DNA of 64,000 nt from UBA6168 sp041392505 (GCA_041392505.1 JAWKLX010000005.1:62001-126000); one strand, 5' to 3'. Shown: positions 9,103-18,490, counted from the first letter of the stretch. Notes: generated from the sequence alone by a model not told the origin. A program made the numbers and translations.

Positions 9103-9747
9103 TTATTGCTTTTTCTTTTTAAAATCCCCCGCTTTCCAAGCGTCAAAAAACTGCTTCCACGCAATTGGGTTAAAAATATTCATTGGTGGTTGTTGGCCGA
9201 TGTAGTAATAACTACGAGCTTGTTGGCGCAGGTAATAATTGGCGTGTTCCCGGCCATCAGAAGGCACAGTGCTCCGCATGCGTTCGAGGGTCTCGTTAGC
9301 TACGTTACGGAGGGCACGTTCTTCCATTTCGGAGGAAACGTCCATCGCAAGGAATTCGAGTTTGAAATGTTCTTTGCTCGGCCAAGGGAAAACGACCGTT
9401 TCGGGTAGGTTCATCGTGTCTTGCGACATTAATTGTACGAGGGAATAGCGGCTATCGGAGAGGTCTTTGGGTATGGTGTATTCTACGGTTTTGTAACCTA
9501 CCGCAGAAAACTCGATCACATCGCCTTTTTCCACTACAATAGAGAAAAAACCAGTGAAATCAGAGTAAGTCCCCCGGCCTTTTTCCTTAATCAAAATATT
9601 GGTGTAGGGCACGGGCATGAGTTCAGAAGTAGTGCCGTCCAAAACCATCCCGGAAAATTGCACAAGCTCGTTGTCGGTCACTTGCGCCGACAGATCGTTG
9701 AACAATAAAAAGGCAACGAGGCATATCAATAGGTTCTTTATTGTCAT
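9103..9747 (-). CDS. Secreted protein with carboxypeptidase-like regulatory domain
   Basis: The start is set at the ATG at 9745-9747, which gives a clean signal peptide (TIKNLLICLVAFLLFNDLSAQ) and 214 residues; the frame is open 28 codons further. Residues about 30-110 (FSGMVLDGTTSELMPVPYTN, GRGTYSDFTGFFSIVVEKGD, VIEFSAVGYKTVEY) form the beta-sandwich carboxypeptidase-D regulatory-like domain common at the N-terminus of Bacteroidota outer-membrane and surface proteins. The C-terminal half is helical, ends in a lysine run (FKKKKQ) and has no domain I recognise. It stands alone, sharing a terminator with the convergent PorE-like gene. Role unknown. Confidence 0.85.
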   Translation of the reverse strand: MTIKNLLICLVAFLLFNDLSAQVTDNELVQFSGMVLDGTTSELMPVPYTNILIKEKGRGTYSDFTGFFSIVVEKGDVIEFSAVGYKTVEYTIPKDLSDSRYSLVQLMSQDTMNLPETVVFPWPSKEHFKLEFLAMDVSSEMEERALRNVANETLERMRSTVPSDGREHANYYLRQQARSYYYIGQQPPMNIFNPIAWKQFFDAWKAGDFKKKKQ

Positions 9748-10180
9748 GATAAATGGTGTAAATTGAAGGTGTTTGAAAGCTAAGTGCGAGAAGGTTTGGC
9801 CACTATTTAAATCTATCAACAAACTCTTCATCGACTCTTACTTTTAAACGCCAAAACTAAGACGCCGACTTGGGGGCAAAAGTTGGCAACGAAAGCCAAA
9901 TTTAGGACTTTTGTAACGATGATGATGCGATCGATTGGCATAGTTGTTTAAAATTTATTGCGCTTGCGGAAAATTTCGTAAAGCATCTGACCACTACCTT
10001 ACCCAACCAATGATACTTCGCCAATAAGTTACAATTAAAAGATTTGAGGATTCCCGATTTACTGGAATCCTTTATTTTTGGCCACTTCCGTTACTACGTT
10101 GATAATTTGCTTGTGTCTTTTTCATGAAAGCAGGCTTTGTACAACGGGGTTGGAAAACAAAACAGCGACAACATCTCAAC
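9748..10180. other. Intergenic region between divergent genes
   Basis: I find no coding sequence here. A sequence reading TAAATTTG on the minus strand (9897-9904) is a possible -7 box for the leftward gene, and TATTTTTG at 10073-10080 is one for the rightward CotH-type gene. A short stem AGGATTCC / GGAATCCT (10047-10071) precedes the latter. Neither promoter has a convincing -33 box. Confidence 0.35.
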
Positions 10181-12472
10181 ATGAAAATATTTCTCACAGC
10201 ACTATTGGCAATGACCCATTTTTTTGTCGTGGCCCAAGACCTTTATGACACAGACCATGTCACGACCATCGAAATCACCTTCCAAGGCAATGATTGGCAC
10301 CAGCAACTCAACGACCTCTATGCCGCAGGCAATGGGGATCGGTTGTTGGCTACCGTGGAAATCGATGGAGTTTCATTCGACAGTGTTGGCGTTCGCTATC
10401 GGGGCGGTAGTACATACGATGAATCTAATGCCAAAAACCCACTGAACATCAAGCTGGATCATGTCAAAAACCAAGACTATCAAGGGTACGATGTGCTGAA
10501 ATTATCCAATGGTGCCAAAGATCCTTCTTGGTTGCGGGAGGTGTTGGGTTTTGAAATAGCACGTAATTTTATGGAAGCGCCCAAGGCCAACTTCTCCAGT
10601 GTGTATGTAAATGGCAATTTTCTTGGTGTTTACTCAAATGTGGAAAGCATCAATTCCAAATTCTTTGCCGAGCGCTTAATCTCCGATCCCGATAATGCCC
10701 GCTTCGAAGCCAACCCCTCTTACGATTTTGATGAAATTCCCACTCCTCCATTTGGATGCACGGAAGGCCACGGAGCGGCTTTGGAAAATTTGGGGCCGGG
10801 TGATGCCTGCTATTTTCCCCACTATGAATTACAGTCCTCCACAGGATGGGCAGATTTAAAACAACTGGTAACGCTGCTGGAAAACGACCCTAACGACATC
10901 CGCACCTTGCTTGATCTTGACCGCTTTATTTGGATGAGTGCTTTCAATAATTTGCTGGTCAATTTCGATAGCTATCTCGGGGCCAGTCCACGCAATTATT
11001 TTATTTACAAAACAGGTAACGGCCACTGGATACCTGTGGTGGATGACCTCAACGAGTCGTTTGCGAGGTTTCCCTGGTTAAGCATTCCAGCAAATGGTGC
11101 TCCTCAGCCGCCCCTCAATTTTTATACGGAGCTAAACTTGTTTCAAGGAGAGAATGATTCTCAAAAACCATTATTAAATGCACTGTTTACGGGAAATACT
11201 GGGCGGAGAATGTATGCTGCCCATGTGCGTACCATCATTGACCAGCTATTTGTTTCTGGTTGGTTTGAACAACGGGCCATGAAGTTACAAGCCCTGATCA
11301 ATGACGAGGTGATTTCCGACAACAACCATTTTTATTCGTATAACGATTTCATTGACAATTTTAACCAAACAGTCATTGACAGCTACGACGGGGAAGATGC
11401 TTATGGGCTGTTTCCGCTGATGGATGGAAGAATTGCCTATTTGTTCAATCAACCCGCTCTTCAGGCAACCCCACCTACCATTTCCAATGTGGGCGCATCC
11501 CCCGACATGCCCATGCCCGGTAGCAATGTCAATTTGACAGCGGCAATCAGCAACGCCAATACCGTATGGTTGGGCTATCGCAATAACCGCACGGAGGTTT
11601 TTCAATTTATGGACATGCTGGACGATGGGAATCACGGCGACGGGGCTGCTGGAGATGGCGTTTATGGGGTCACTGTCAATGTCGCCGTGGGCGGTTTGCA
11701 ATATTACATCTATGCGGAAAATAACGAGGCTGGAATGTTTTCGCCTGAACGGGCGGAATATGTTTTTCATGAATTGAGCACTTCTGGGAGCGTGGTCATC
11801 AATGAATTGATGGCCTCCAACCAAACAAGTATTTCTGATCAAAATGGAGAGTTTGACGATTGGGCGGAGCTGTACAACAATTCCCAGTCCGCAGTAGATA
11901 TTTCTGGTTGGTTCCTGAGTGATGATTTGCAAAATTTAACTAAATACCAATTCCCCAATGGAATTGTCCTCAATCCCAATAGTTACTTGACCATCTGGGT
12001 CGATGATGATGAAATGCAAGCAGGGCTGCACACCACGTTCAACTTAAACGCAGATGGTGAAGCGCTTGTCCTTACACGACCTGACTTGTCAATAGCTGAC
12101 CAAGTGATTTTTGGGGCTCAGACGACCGACGTCGCTTACGGCCGCTGCCCCAACGGGTTCGGTTCCTTTACTTTTTTGCAGCATTCATTTGATGCCGATA
12201 ACACCAGCGCTTGTGCCAATGATATAGAAGAAGCTGCGGCAAGGATTGGACTAAAGGTTTACCCAAATCCTGCCCGAAGTAATTTTACGATAGAAACGAA
12301 TCTTCAAAACGTTGCGAGCGGGACATTATGGTCCTCAATTGGGCAACCGGTAAGAACTTTCCGATTCACGGGAAAAGTTTCTGTTGATATTTCAGAGCTC
12401 CCAAGCGGTGTGTATTTCATAGAATTGGAAGGCGGGATTTTCGAACGGATCATAGTTGATGCATCCAAATAG
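10181..12472 (+). CDS. CotH kinase family protein with lamin-tail domain and T9SS sorting domain
   Basis: The ATG at 10181 begins a good signal peptide (MKIFLTALLAMTHFFVVAQ) and gives 763 residues. Residues about 25-420 are a CotH-type kinase domain (YRGGSTYDESNAKNPLNIKL, VLKLSNGAKDPSWLRE, FSSVYVNGNFLGVYSNVES, WIPVVDDLNESF). Residues about 530-660 form a lamin-tail domain (VVINELMASNQTSISDQNGE, DWAELYNNSQSAVDISGWFL). The last ~75 residues (LKVYPNPARSNFTIETNL, ending YFIELEGGIFERIIVDASK) are a type A T9SS C-terminal domain, so the protein should be secreted through the outer membrane and anchored or released. CotH kinases phosphorylate spore-coat proteins in Bacillus; the substrate here is unknown. 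Confidence 0.9.
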   Translation: MKIFLTALLAMTHFFVVAQDLYDTDHVTTIEITFQGNDWHQQLNDLYAAGNGDRLLATVEIDGVSFDSVGVRYRGGSTYDESNAKNPLNIKLDHVKNQDYQGYDVLKLSNGAKDPSWLREVLGFEIARNFMEAPKANFSSVYVNGNFLGVYSNVESINSKFFAERLISDPDNARFEANPSYDFDEIPTPPFGCTEGHGAALENLGPGDACYFPHYELQSSTGWADLKQLVTLLENDPNDIRTLLDLDRFIWMSAFNNLLVNFDSYLGASPRNYFIYKTGNGHWIPVVDDLNESFARFPWLSIPANGAPQPPLNFYTELNLFQGENDSQKPLLNALFTGNTGRRMYAAHVRTIIDQLFVSGWFEQRAMKLQALINDEVISDNNHFYSYNDFIDNFNQTVIDSYDGEDAYGLFPLMDGRIAYLFNQPALQATPPTISNVGASPDMPMPGSNVNLTAAISNANTVWLGYRNNRTEVFQFMDMLDDGNHGDGAAGDGVYGVTVNVAVGGLQYYIYAENNEAGMFSPERAEYVFHELSTSGSVVINELMASNQTSISDQNGEFDDWAELYNNSQSAVDISGWFLSDDLQNLTKYQFPNGIVLNPNSYLTIWVDDDEMQAGLHTTFNLNADGEALVLTRPDLSIADQVIFGAQTTDVAYGRCPNGFGSFTFLQHSFDADNTSACANDIEEAAARIGLKVYPNPARSNFTIETNLQNVASGTLWSSIGQPVRTFRFTGKVSVDISELPSGVYFIELEGGIFERIIVDASK

Positions 12473-12676
12473 TATTTTACCAATATGGCAGTCCGAGAGA
12501 CAATGCGAGTAATGGGTTTACTTTAAATTTGTACGGACAAAAGACAAAAGGCGTCAAATTAGAAATCTGATTTTTATTAAAAATTGGTTTTCATAAAAAG
12601 AATTGGATAATTACCTTTCGATTGAATTTGTCTCGTTTTGAGGCGTCCCTTGTTTCACTGCTTAAAAAAATTAGAT

Positions 12677-12886
12677 ATGGCAAAAAAGAACATACTCCAC
12701 GATTTTACAAGTTTCATGATATCAAATGAAGAAACGAACAATCTAAAAGGTGGCCGCAACAGGATTCCAATCAACACCGGATCTTATGGGTTTATCAATT
12801 GGGATGATGTTGATGTAAGAGACCCAGGTTTGGTTATCAATATTGGTGCGAATGCAGTTCCGATCGTACGTAAAAAGGGACATTGA
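12677..12886 (+). CDS. Small peptide with double-glycine leader (candidate RiPP precursor)
   Basis: The 69-residue product begins MAKKNILHDFTSFMISNEET and continues NNLKGG, then a 43-residue tail ending in KKGH. The leader has the pattern of Bacteroidota natural-product precursors cleaved after GG (hydrophobic positions, ISxEE, LKGG). The tail is rich in Gly, Asn, Val and Ile and has no cysteine. An upstream in-frame ATG at 12638 is less likely because it adds residues unlike such leaders. No C39 peptidase, lanthionine synthetase, radical SAM enzyme or ATP-grasp gene is in the window. The stop codon abuts the stop of the convergent gene; together they read TGATCA. Function is inferred from the leader only. 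Confidence 0.65.
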   Translation: MAKKNILHDFTSFMISNEETNNLKGGRNRIPINTGSYGFINWDDVDVRDPGLVINIGANAVPIVRKKGH

Positions 12887-14416
12887 TCAGTTCTGAATAA
12901 ATTTGTCCTTGACCACTTTTGCAAATGGAACTTCTTTAATCTTGCTATCCAGCCAAGATTCTATATCAAATAGTCCAAAAATACTATAACCCGGTTGACG
13001 GGATAAGCCCTCGAATTCACTTTTAAGTTTTTCGAGGGCTTGTTTTTTTTCTTTTCTCGATTGGGGGGAAGAGGCCTCTTTGATAAAGGTTATTATTTTC
13101 TTTTCAATAATTGATAATTTACTTTCCTTATTTAAAAACCGATAAGTCGATCGGATCAGGCTATCCATTAACATGGTATTCCCTAATTCATAATGAATAA
13201 TAAGATTTAGAATTCTTGCCAAACTTTGCAAATCTTTTCTTTCTACTCCTCCCGATATGTCGAGCCATTCATTCAAACATTTTAATGCACTTTCAAAATC
13301 ATTATTGCCAAAATAAATACAGAAATATTGTAGGTAGAAATTGTCTTTAAGAAATTGTTTTTCATCGTATTTTTCAATTTCTTTTAAATGCCGTTTTAAT
13401 TCTTTCAACCCTTCTTCAAACTCACCGCTTGCTATACAAAGCCGAAATTTATTCATATAATATTGTCGGTGAATTTTCACAGCGTCATCTGTCGTAATAG
13501 GCGTAATGTTTCTCAGTTTAACCAGTACTTCCTTTACTTCTTCGATCTTCATCAACCTGCCACAGCTAATAATATGGTTGTTTAATACAGAAATATATTC
13601 CGAGACATCTTCACTTAGCATTTTTTTGTTTGACTCCATTAGGGCGACCAATTTTTCACTCGTCTCATGAAATGCTTTAAAATCGGAATTTGAAAAATGA
13701 TAAAGAGAAATGCTTCTGTAAAATAATATTTTTGATTTATAGGATTTGGCCGATTCGGCACTTTTAAATAAAGGGTGATCTATATAGCTTTTTAACTCTA
13801 TGGCTTGTTTTTTATTTCTAGAAACATCTTTTCTCAGGCTCACCAATATCTTAAAAAAAATACTCCTGTATTCAGATATGTTTTTGAGTTGGAGTAAATA
13901 ATCTTTTTCTTCTTCAGAAATGCGGTCTAATTCTTTATCTAAAAAAGCAATATCTGTTTGGGTGTATGCAACCTTTTTTTCCCAGTCCAAAATTTCTATC
14001 AATGCATTGAAATCTTCATATTCAGTAGCCAGTTTTTTTGCTTTTTTTAAGATGCCCTTGCAGTCTTCAAAACGGGAACGTTTGAATAAAGTCCGCACCC
14101 CCAAGAGCATGTTTTTCAATTTGTAATCAACGGAAGATTTTTCATCATAAGATTGAAGGCTTTTCAAAATGAGGTCGTAGAGGTAAGCTTTCAACTCTGA
14201 GTATTTTCGGGTCTCGATCTGCTCGTTTTTATAAACGGCATCTTTCAATGCATCATCGTCAAACTCGTCCTGTCCTTCAATGGCGTCAAAAAGCTGGGCG
14301 TACTTATTGTTGTTGCCGCTTTCTTTGGTACTGATAAAAAGTTTAAAATATCGCTTTTCACTGCCGGAAAGCGACTTTACCAGGTCGAACAATTTGCTTG
14401 AAGGGGTCTTTGCCAT
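12887..14416 (-). CDS. Conserved helical-repeat protein of unknown function
   Basis: From the ATG at 14414-14416 the protein is 509 residues; 18 more codons upstream are open. It begins MAKTPSSKLFDLVKSLSGSE followed by KRYFKLFIS, an N-terminal signature I recall from many uncharacterised Bacteroidota proteins. The rest is charged, Lys/Glu-rich and almost wholly helical, with segments such as FESALKCLNEWLDISGG and EEGLKELKRHLKEIEKYDEK that look like degenerate TPR repeats. There is no signal peptide or membrane segment, so it is probably cytosolic. Its codon use is more AT-rich than that of NadB next to it. It converges with the double-glycine peptide gene with no base between their stop codons. 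Confidence 0.85.
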   Translation of the reverse strand: MAKTPSSKLFDLVKSLSGSEKRYFKLFISTKESGNNNKYAQLFDAIEGQDEFDDDALKDAVYKNEQIETRKYSELKAYLYDLILKSLQSYDEKSSVDYKLKNMLLGVRTLFKRSRFEDCKGILKKAKKLATEYEDFNALIEILDWEKKVAYTQTDIAFLDKELDRISEEEKDYLLQLKNISEYRSIFFKILVSLRKDVSRNKKQAIELKSYIDHPLFKSAESAKSYKSKILFYRSISLYHFSNSDFKAFHETSEKLVALMESNKKMLSEDVSEYISVLNNHIISCGRLMKIEEVKEVLVKLRNITPITTDDAVKIHRQYYMNKFRLCIASGEFEEGLKELKRHLKEIEKYDEKQFLKDNFYLQYFCIYFGNNDFESALKCLNEWLDISGGVERKDLQSLARILNLIIHYELGNTMLMDSLIRSTYRFLNKESKLSIIEKKIITFIKEASSPQSRKEKKQALEKLKSEFEGLSRQPGYSIFGLFDIESWLDSKIKEVPFAKVVKDKFIQN

Positions 14417-14574
14417 GGACTGAGAGATTGTTTGGGTTGCGGTATTTTCTGAAATTTCACTAAAAAACAATTAGCGATATCTTGTAATTAGGAATCAGAA
14501 ACCTGACAAATAAACGGCATTTGTCCTAAACCTAAAAATAACTGGAGTAAAATCTTGGCCAAAACGACTATCCC

Positions 14575-16179
14575 TTACAGTGTCATCACATCAATAAAAT
14601 CGAGCTTATCGGGAAAATCTGTTGTAAAATGCAGTCCCCTGCTTTCCCGTCGCATTGAAGCAGACCGCGTGATGAGATAAGCTATGGTAATCAGGTTGCG
14701 GAGTTCGCAAAGTTGTGGAGATAGGGTTGTACTGCGGTATAGTTCTTCTGTTTCTTTGTAAAGCAAAAAGAGACGGTCAAGAGCTCTTTTTAGGCGGACA
14801 TTGGACCGGACAATGCCTACGTAATAACTCATCAAATCTTTGAGCTCTTTCATGCTTTGAGTAATGAGCACTAATTCTTGCGGCTGCATGGTTCCCAACG
14901 CATTCCATTCTGGAATACCACATTTTATATCTTTTATATTGTCAATATCACTCAATATATCATCGGAAATGCGGTGAGCAAAGACCATTGCCTCCAGTAG
15001 TGAATTGGAAGCTAAGCGGTTGGCACCGTGTAGGCCAGTAGAAGTACATTCGCCTGCGGCATAAAGGAAGCGGATGGATGTCCTCCCCATCTCGTCGGTT
15101 TTGACACCGCCACAGAGGTAATGGCAGGCAGGCGTGACCGGGATCATGTCCTTCATAGGGTCGATGCCGATGCTTTTGCATTTATCGTAAATAGTTGGGA
15201 AGTGAGCTTTGAAGTCTTTCTTATCCAAGTGCCGGCAATCAAGGCACATATATTCCGATCCTTGCAATTTCATTTCCCGGTCGATGGCGCGGGCGACTAT
15301 GTCACGGGGCGCAAGGCTTTTCCGAGGGTCGTACTTCTGCATGAACTCCTCGCCATTCGGCGACTTCAAAATGCCCCCGAAACCACGGACAGCCTCTGAT
15401 ACGAGGAACGAAGGATTGTCGCCCGCCGGATCGTAGAGGGCAGTTGGGTGAAACTGCACGAACTCCATGTTTTCAATCCGACCTTTTGCCCGGTACACCA
15501 TGGCCATGCCGTCGCCGGTCGCAATGACAGGGTTGGTCGTGCTGCGGTACACTTGGCCACCGCCTCCTGTGGCGAGCACAGTCACTTTTGCCAAAAGCGT
15601 TTCAATGCCGCCCGTCCTTTTGTTCAAGGCATAAGCGCCATAACATTCAATGCCGGGCGTCACTCTCGTTGTGGTAAACCCAAGGTGGTGCTGGGTGATA
15701 AGGTCAATTGCAAAATAATGTTCGACGATTTCTATATTGGGCATTTTATGCGCCTGCTCCACCAGCGTTCTTTGTATTTCCCAACCAGTGAGATCTTTAT
15801 AATGGAGAATGCGGTTTTCGCTGTGGCCGCCTTCTCTTCCCAAATCGTATTTCTTCTCTTTGTTTTTGTCAAAACGGGCCCCCCAATCGATAATTTCCTG
15901 TACGCGCTGTGGACCTTCGGTCACCACGATTTTCACAATGTCTAAATCGCAGAGACCATCACCAGCATCGAGGGTGTCCTCGATATGTTTTTCGTAACTA
16001 TCTGTTTCAGTATTCCAGACAGCTGCTACGCCTCCCTGTGCGTAACGGGTGTTGCTTTCGCCCTCATTGGTTTTTGTCAAAACCTTTATTTTTAAATCAG
16101 GACGTTGCTGCGCTATTTTTAGAGCAGAGGTGAGTCCGGCGATACCGGCTCCGAGTATGAGAATGTCGCTATGTGTCAT
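14575..16179 (-). CDS. nadB: L-aspartate oxidase
   Basis: This 534-residue flavoprotein oxidises L-aspartate to iminoaspartate, the first step of de novo NAD synthesis. The FAD-binding motif ILGAGIAGLTSALKIA lies at residues 7-22, followed by NTRYAQGGVAA, REGGHSENRILHYKDLTG and FVQFHPTALYDP; the C-terminal helical domain contains the usual SRGLHFTTDFP segment. The start at 16177-16179 matches the family; the open frame upstream is rejected. NadA and NadC are not nearby. It is divergent from the VWA gene, and the two share a symmetric pair of -7 boxes between them. Confidence 0.95.
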   Translation of the reverse strand: MTHSDILILGAGIAGLTSALKIAQQRPDLKIKVLTKTNEGESNTRYAQGGVAAVWNTETDSYEKHIEDTLDAGDGLCDLDIVKIVVTEGPQRVQEIIDWGARFDKNKEKKYDLGREGGHSENRILHYKDLTGWEIQRTLVEQAHKMPNIEIVEHYFAIDLITQHHLGFTTTRVTPGIECYGAYALNKRTGGIETLLAKVTVLATGGGGQVYRSTTNPVIATGDGMAMVYRAKGRIENMEFVQFHPTALYDPAGDNPSFLVSEAVRGFGGILKSPNGEEFMQKYDPRKSLAPRDIVARAIDREMKLQGSEYMCLDCRHLDKKDFKAHFPTIYDKCKSIGIDPMKDMIPVTPACHYLCGGVKTDEMGRTSIRFLYAAGECTSTGLHGANRLASNSLLEAMVFAHRISDDILSDIDNIKDIKCGIPEWNALGTMQPQELVLITQSMKELKDLMSYYVGIVRSNVRLKRALDRLFLLYKETEELYRSTTLSPQLCELRNLITIAYLITRSASMRRESRGLHFTTDFPDKLDFIDVMTL

Positions 16180-16222
16180 TTTTAAAGAGTAAAATTGTTT
16201 CCAAAGCAATCCTTTGGAGAGG

Positions 16223-16272
16223 GGCAAAAGTATAAAGTATTCACCGTGGTACTACTAATTCATACTTTTGCC
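16223..16272. promoter_or_regulatory. Symmetric divergent promoter region of nadB and the VWA gene
   Basis: An 11-bp perfect inverted repeat, GGCAAAAGTAT (16223-16233) and ATACTTTTGCC (16262-16272), contains a TACTTTTG box on each strand, matching the Bacteroidota -7 consensus TAnnTTTG. The leftward box would serve nadB and the rightward box the VWA gene. I do not see a clear -33 TTTG for either. Confidence 0.5.
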
Positions 16273-16314
16273 TTATCAAAAAAAATACTCCGATTTGCGA
16301 CTGAAATTATTGAT

Positions 16315-17439
16315 ATGGATCGATATCAGAAATGGCGTTTGATTCTCGGGAAAAAATCCGACCCGGAGGGTGAGATCGGTTTGGGCACTGCACAGACAGG
16401 CATGGACGGTGTACTGGAGGCCCTGTACGACAGTGACCGAAAAGGCGGCCTTGGCACCTCTTCGCCTAATATAAATCGATGGTTGGGCGATATCCGGAAA
16501 TATTTCCCAACACCTATTGTCCAAGTCATGCAAAGGGATGCTTTAGAACGACTTGATTTAAAAAAAATCTTAACCCAGCCTGAGTTATTAGAAATCATGC
16601 AGCCCGATGTGAGCCTTGTGGCGACACTTATTTCCCTCAACAAGGTCATGCCCGACCAAACCAAAGAAACGGCTAGAGCGGTCGTTAAAAAGGTGGTAGA
16701 AGACTTGGAGAAAAGATTACAATCCCCTTTGCGGCAAGCTATACAAGGGGCGCTTAAAAAATCGGTTCGAAATCGGCGGCCAAAGTTCAACGAGGTGGAT
16801 TGGAATAAGACGATTCGAGCCAACTTGAAAAATTACCAACCGGATTACCATTCCATCATTCCTGGGCATCTGATCGGGCACGGAAGGAAAAGCCAGTCGC
16901 TTAAAGAAGTTATTTTGTTGGTTGATCAGAGTGGTTCAATGGCTTCCTCCGTCGTCTACGCAGGTATTTTCGGCTCGGTCATGGCATCTATGCGTTCGCT
17001 AAAAACCTCTTTCATTGCATTTGATACAAAAGTTGCGGACCTCACTGCGGATTTAAAAGATCCAATTGATTTATTGTTCGGGGTGCAATTGGGCGGAGGC
17101 ACTGATATTAATCAAGCGGTGAGTTATGCCCAACAATTGATAGGCTCGCCCCTTGATACGATCCTTTTATTAATCAGTGATCTATTCGAAGGCGGCAACC
17201 AATCTCAGCTTTTAAAGAAAATGGCAAGCATCAAAGCAGCGGGCACTCAAGTTGTTGTTTTACTGGCATTGGATGATCAAGGGGCGCCGACCTTCGACCG
17301 ATCATTAGCAGCTAAATTGGCAACACTTGATATCCCCACTTTTGCCTGCTCTCCTGACATGTTTCCAGCGCTAATGGAATCGGCCATAAAAAAAACTGAA
17401 TTTAGGATGTTTGTAAATACACTAAATTCAAATGCCTAA
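16315..17439 (+). CDS. VWA domain protein of the MoxR/SWIM/DUF5682-associated type
   Basis: The start is set at the ATG at 16315 (374 residues), where MDRYQKWRLILGKKSD begins; 40 more codons upstream are open but overlap the nadB start region. Residues 1-190 hold the family's N-terminal segment (GLGTSSPNINRWLGDIRKYF, VQVMQRDALERL, PDVSLVATLISLNKVMP). Residues about 198-374 are a von Willebrand A domain with an intact MIDAS: Asp204 in DQSGSM, Thr in GGGTDIN and Asp in LISDLFEGG. Homologues, as I recall them, are usually encoded with a MoxR ATPase, a SWIM zinc-finger protein and a DUF5682 protein; none adjoins it here. Its last 12 bases overlap the convergent lipoprotein gene. Confidence 0.88.
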   Translation: MDRYQKWRLILGKKSDPEGEIGLGTAQTGMDGVLEALYDSDRKGGLGTSSPNINRWLGDIRKYFPTPIVQVMQRDALERLDLKKILTQPELLEIMQPDVSLVATLISLNKVMPDQTKETARAVVKKVVEDLEKRLQSPLRQAIQGALKKSVRNRRPKFNEVDWNKTIRANLKNYQPDYHSIIPGHLIGHGRKSQSLKEVILLVDQSGSMASSVVYAGIFGSVMASMRSLKTSFIAFDTKVADLTADLKDPIDLLFGVQLGGGTDINQAVSYAQQLIGSPLDTILLLISDLFEGGNQSQLLKKMASIKAAGTQVVVLLALDDQGAPTFDRSLAAKLATLDIPTFACSPDMFPALMESAIKKTEFRMFVNTLNSNA

Positions 17440-18330
17440 GGAGTCCCTTAAATGCTCATGCTTATTGTCATGCTGTCGCCAATAGGCGGATTTCACAGAA
17501 GCTTTAAGTTTACCTTTTGACAACAACTGGCCATCCTGCATTTCTTTCCAAGACAAAATTTTATGGGGAAAGGAGGGCGTATAACCAATAGCCAGGGTTC
17601 GTTCCAGATGCAGATATTCTAAAATAAGATAATTGGTGTCGCCTTGTTTTTCGATTCTCAAACGTGCTTGTTTAGCTTTTAAAGGATCGTGTAGCAAACG
17701 CGAATAAAATGTTGATGGAACAACATTATAGTTGCCTTCGTTGATGCCTTCTGGGTCAATTCTTATCCTATTCCACAACTCGTCCTCCAACAGGTCAGCC
17801 TTAAGTTTGGATGTATTGTCCCCCTCTTGCTCAAAGTAGGAGTAACTTGAAATTTTATATCTTTCTCCTTCCAAATTCATTTGTAGAAAAGTATGCCCAC
17901 ACCAGTCTTGAGAGGAAGTAGTTGTTTTCAGTGTATTTGGGTTGTTGGATAAGTCGGTAGGGGTAAATACCGATTGCATCATGGAGTAGTCGTAAATACC
18001 CGTTATGAAACGGCGGATATGGTTTAACTTTAAAACAGAAATTTTATCTCCACTATGTTTTTCAGGGTTGTCTAATTTCACTTGTTTACTCTTCGAAAAA
18101 TCTTCCGTCACAAACACCATCACTGCTTCGCCCTTCCTGATCTCACCGTAACGCGATTGTTCAACTTCAAAAGTATTCAGTTCAGCCTCTCCGTTGAACC
18201 AATAATCGGCGAAGTTATTACCCGCGTTCTTATTGGCGACAAGGACTGTTTGGCTACCTTGGTTGCTGCCTGGGTAACAGCCACAGGTAAGAAGCAGTAA
18301 AAGCAAAAAGGGTTTTATTGAAAATCTCAT
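17428..18330 (-). CDS. Lipoprotein of unknown function (sometimes labelled Maf-like in Bacteroidota)
   Basis: The 300-residue protein has a lipoprotein signal (MRFSIKPFLLLLLLTCGC) with a lipobox cysteine at residue 18. The mature part contains YWFNGEAELNTFEVEQSRYG, EAVMVFVTEDFSKSKQVKLD and SSQDWCGHTFLQMNLEGERY, motifs I recall from a Bacteroidota family frequently mislabelled septum formation inhibitor Maf; it has no resemblance to the Maf nucleotidase fold. It probably sits in the periplasm on a membrane anchor. Function unknown. Its stop-codon end overlaps the VWA gene's end by 12 bases in convergent arrangement. Confidence 0.8.
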   Translation of the reverse strand: MRFSIKPFLLLLLLTCGCYPGSNQGSQTVLVANKNAGNNFADYWFNGEAELNTFEVEQSRYGEIRKGEAVMVFVTEDFSKSKQVKLDNPEKHSGDKISVLKLNHIRRFITGIYDYSMMQSVFTPTDLSNNPNTLKTTTSSQDWCGHTFLQMNLEGERYKISSYSYFEQEGDNTSKLKADLLEDELWNRIRIDPEGINEGNYNVVPSTFYSRLLHDPLKAKQARLRIEKQGDTNYLILEYLHLERTLAIGYTPSFPHKILSWKEMQDGQLLSKGKLKASVKSAYWRQHDNKHEHLRDSLGI

Positions 18331-18490
18331 GATATAAGAGAATTTGGAGTAAATATAAGGCTAATAATTTTCCACATATCCATTGTTGGTAAAAACAACA
18401 TGCCCTCCCCCCTGCTTTGTTTGATTAATTTCTAATTTTGTTTTTTTAATTGCAGATGACAATGGCATTCAACCAATAATATTTTTCACT

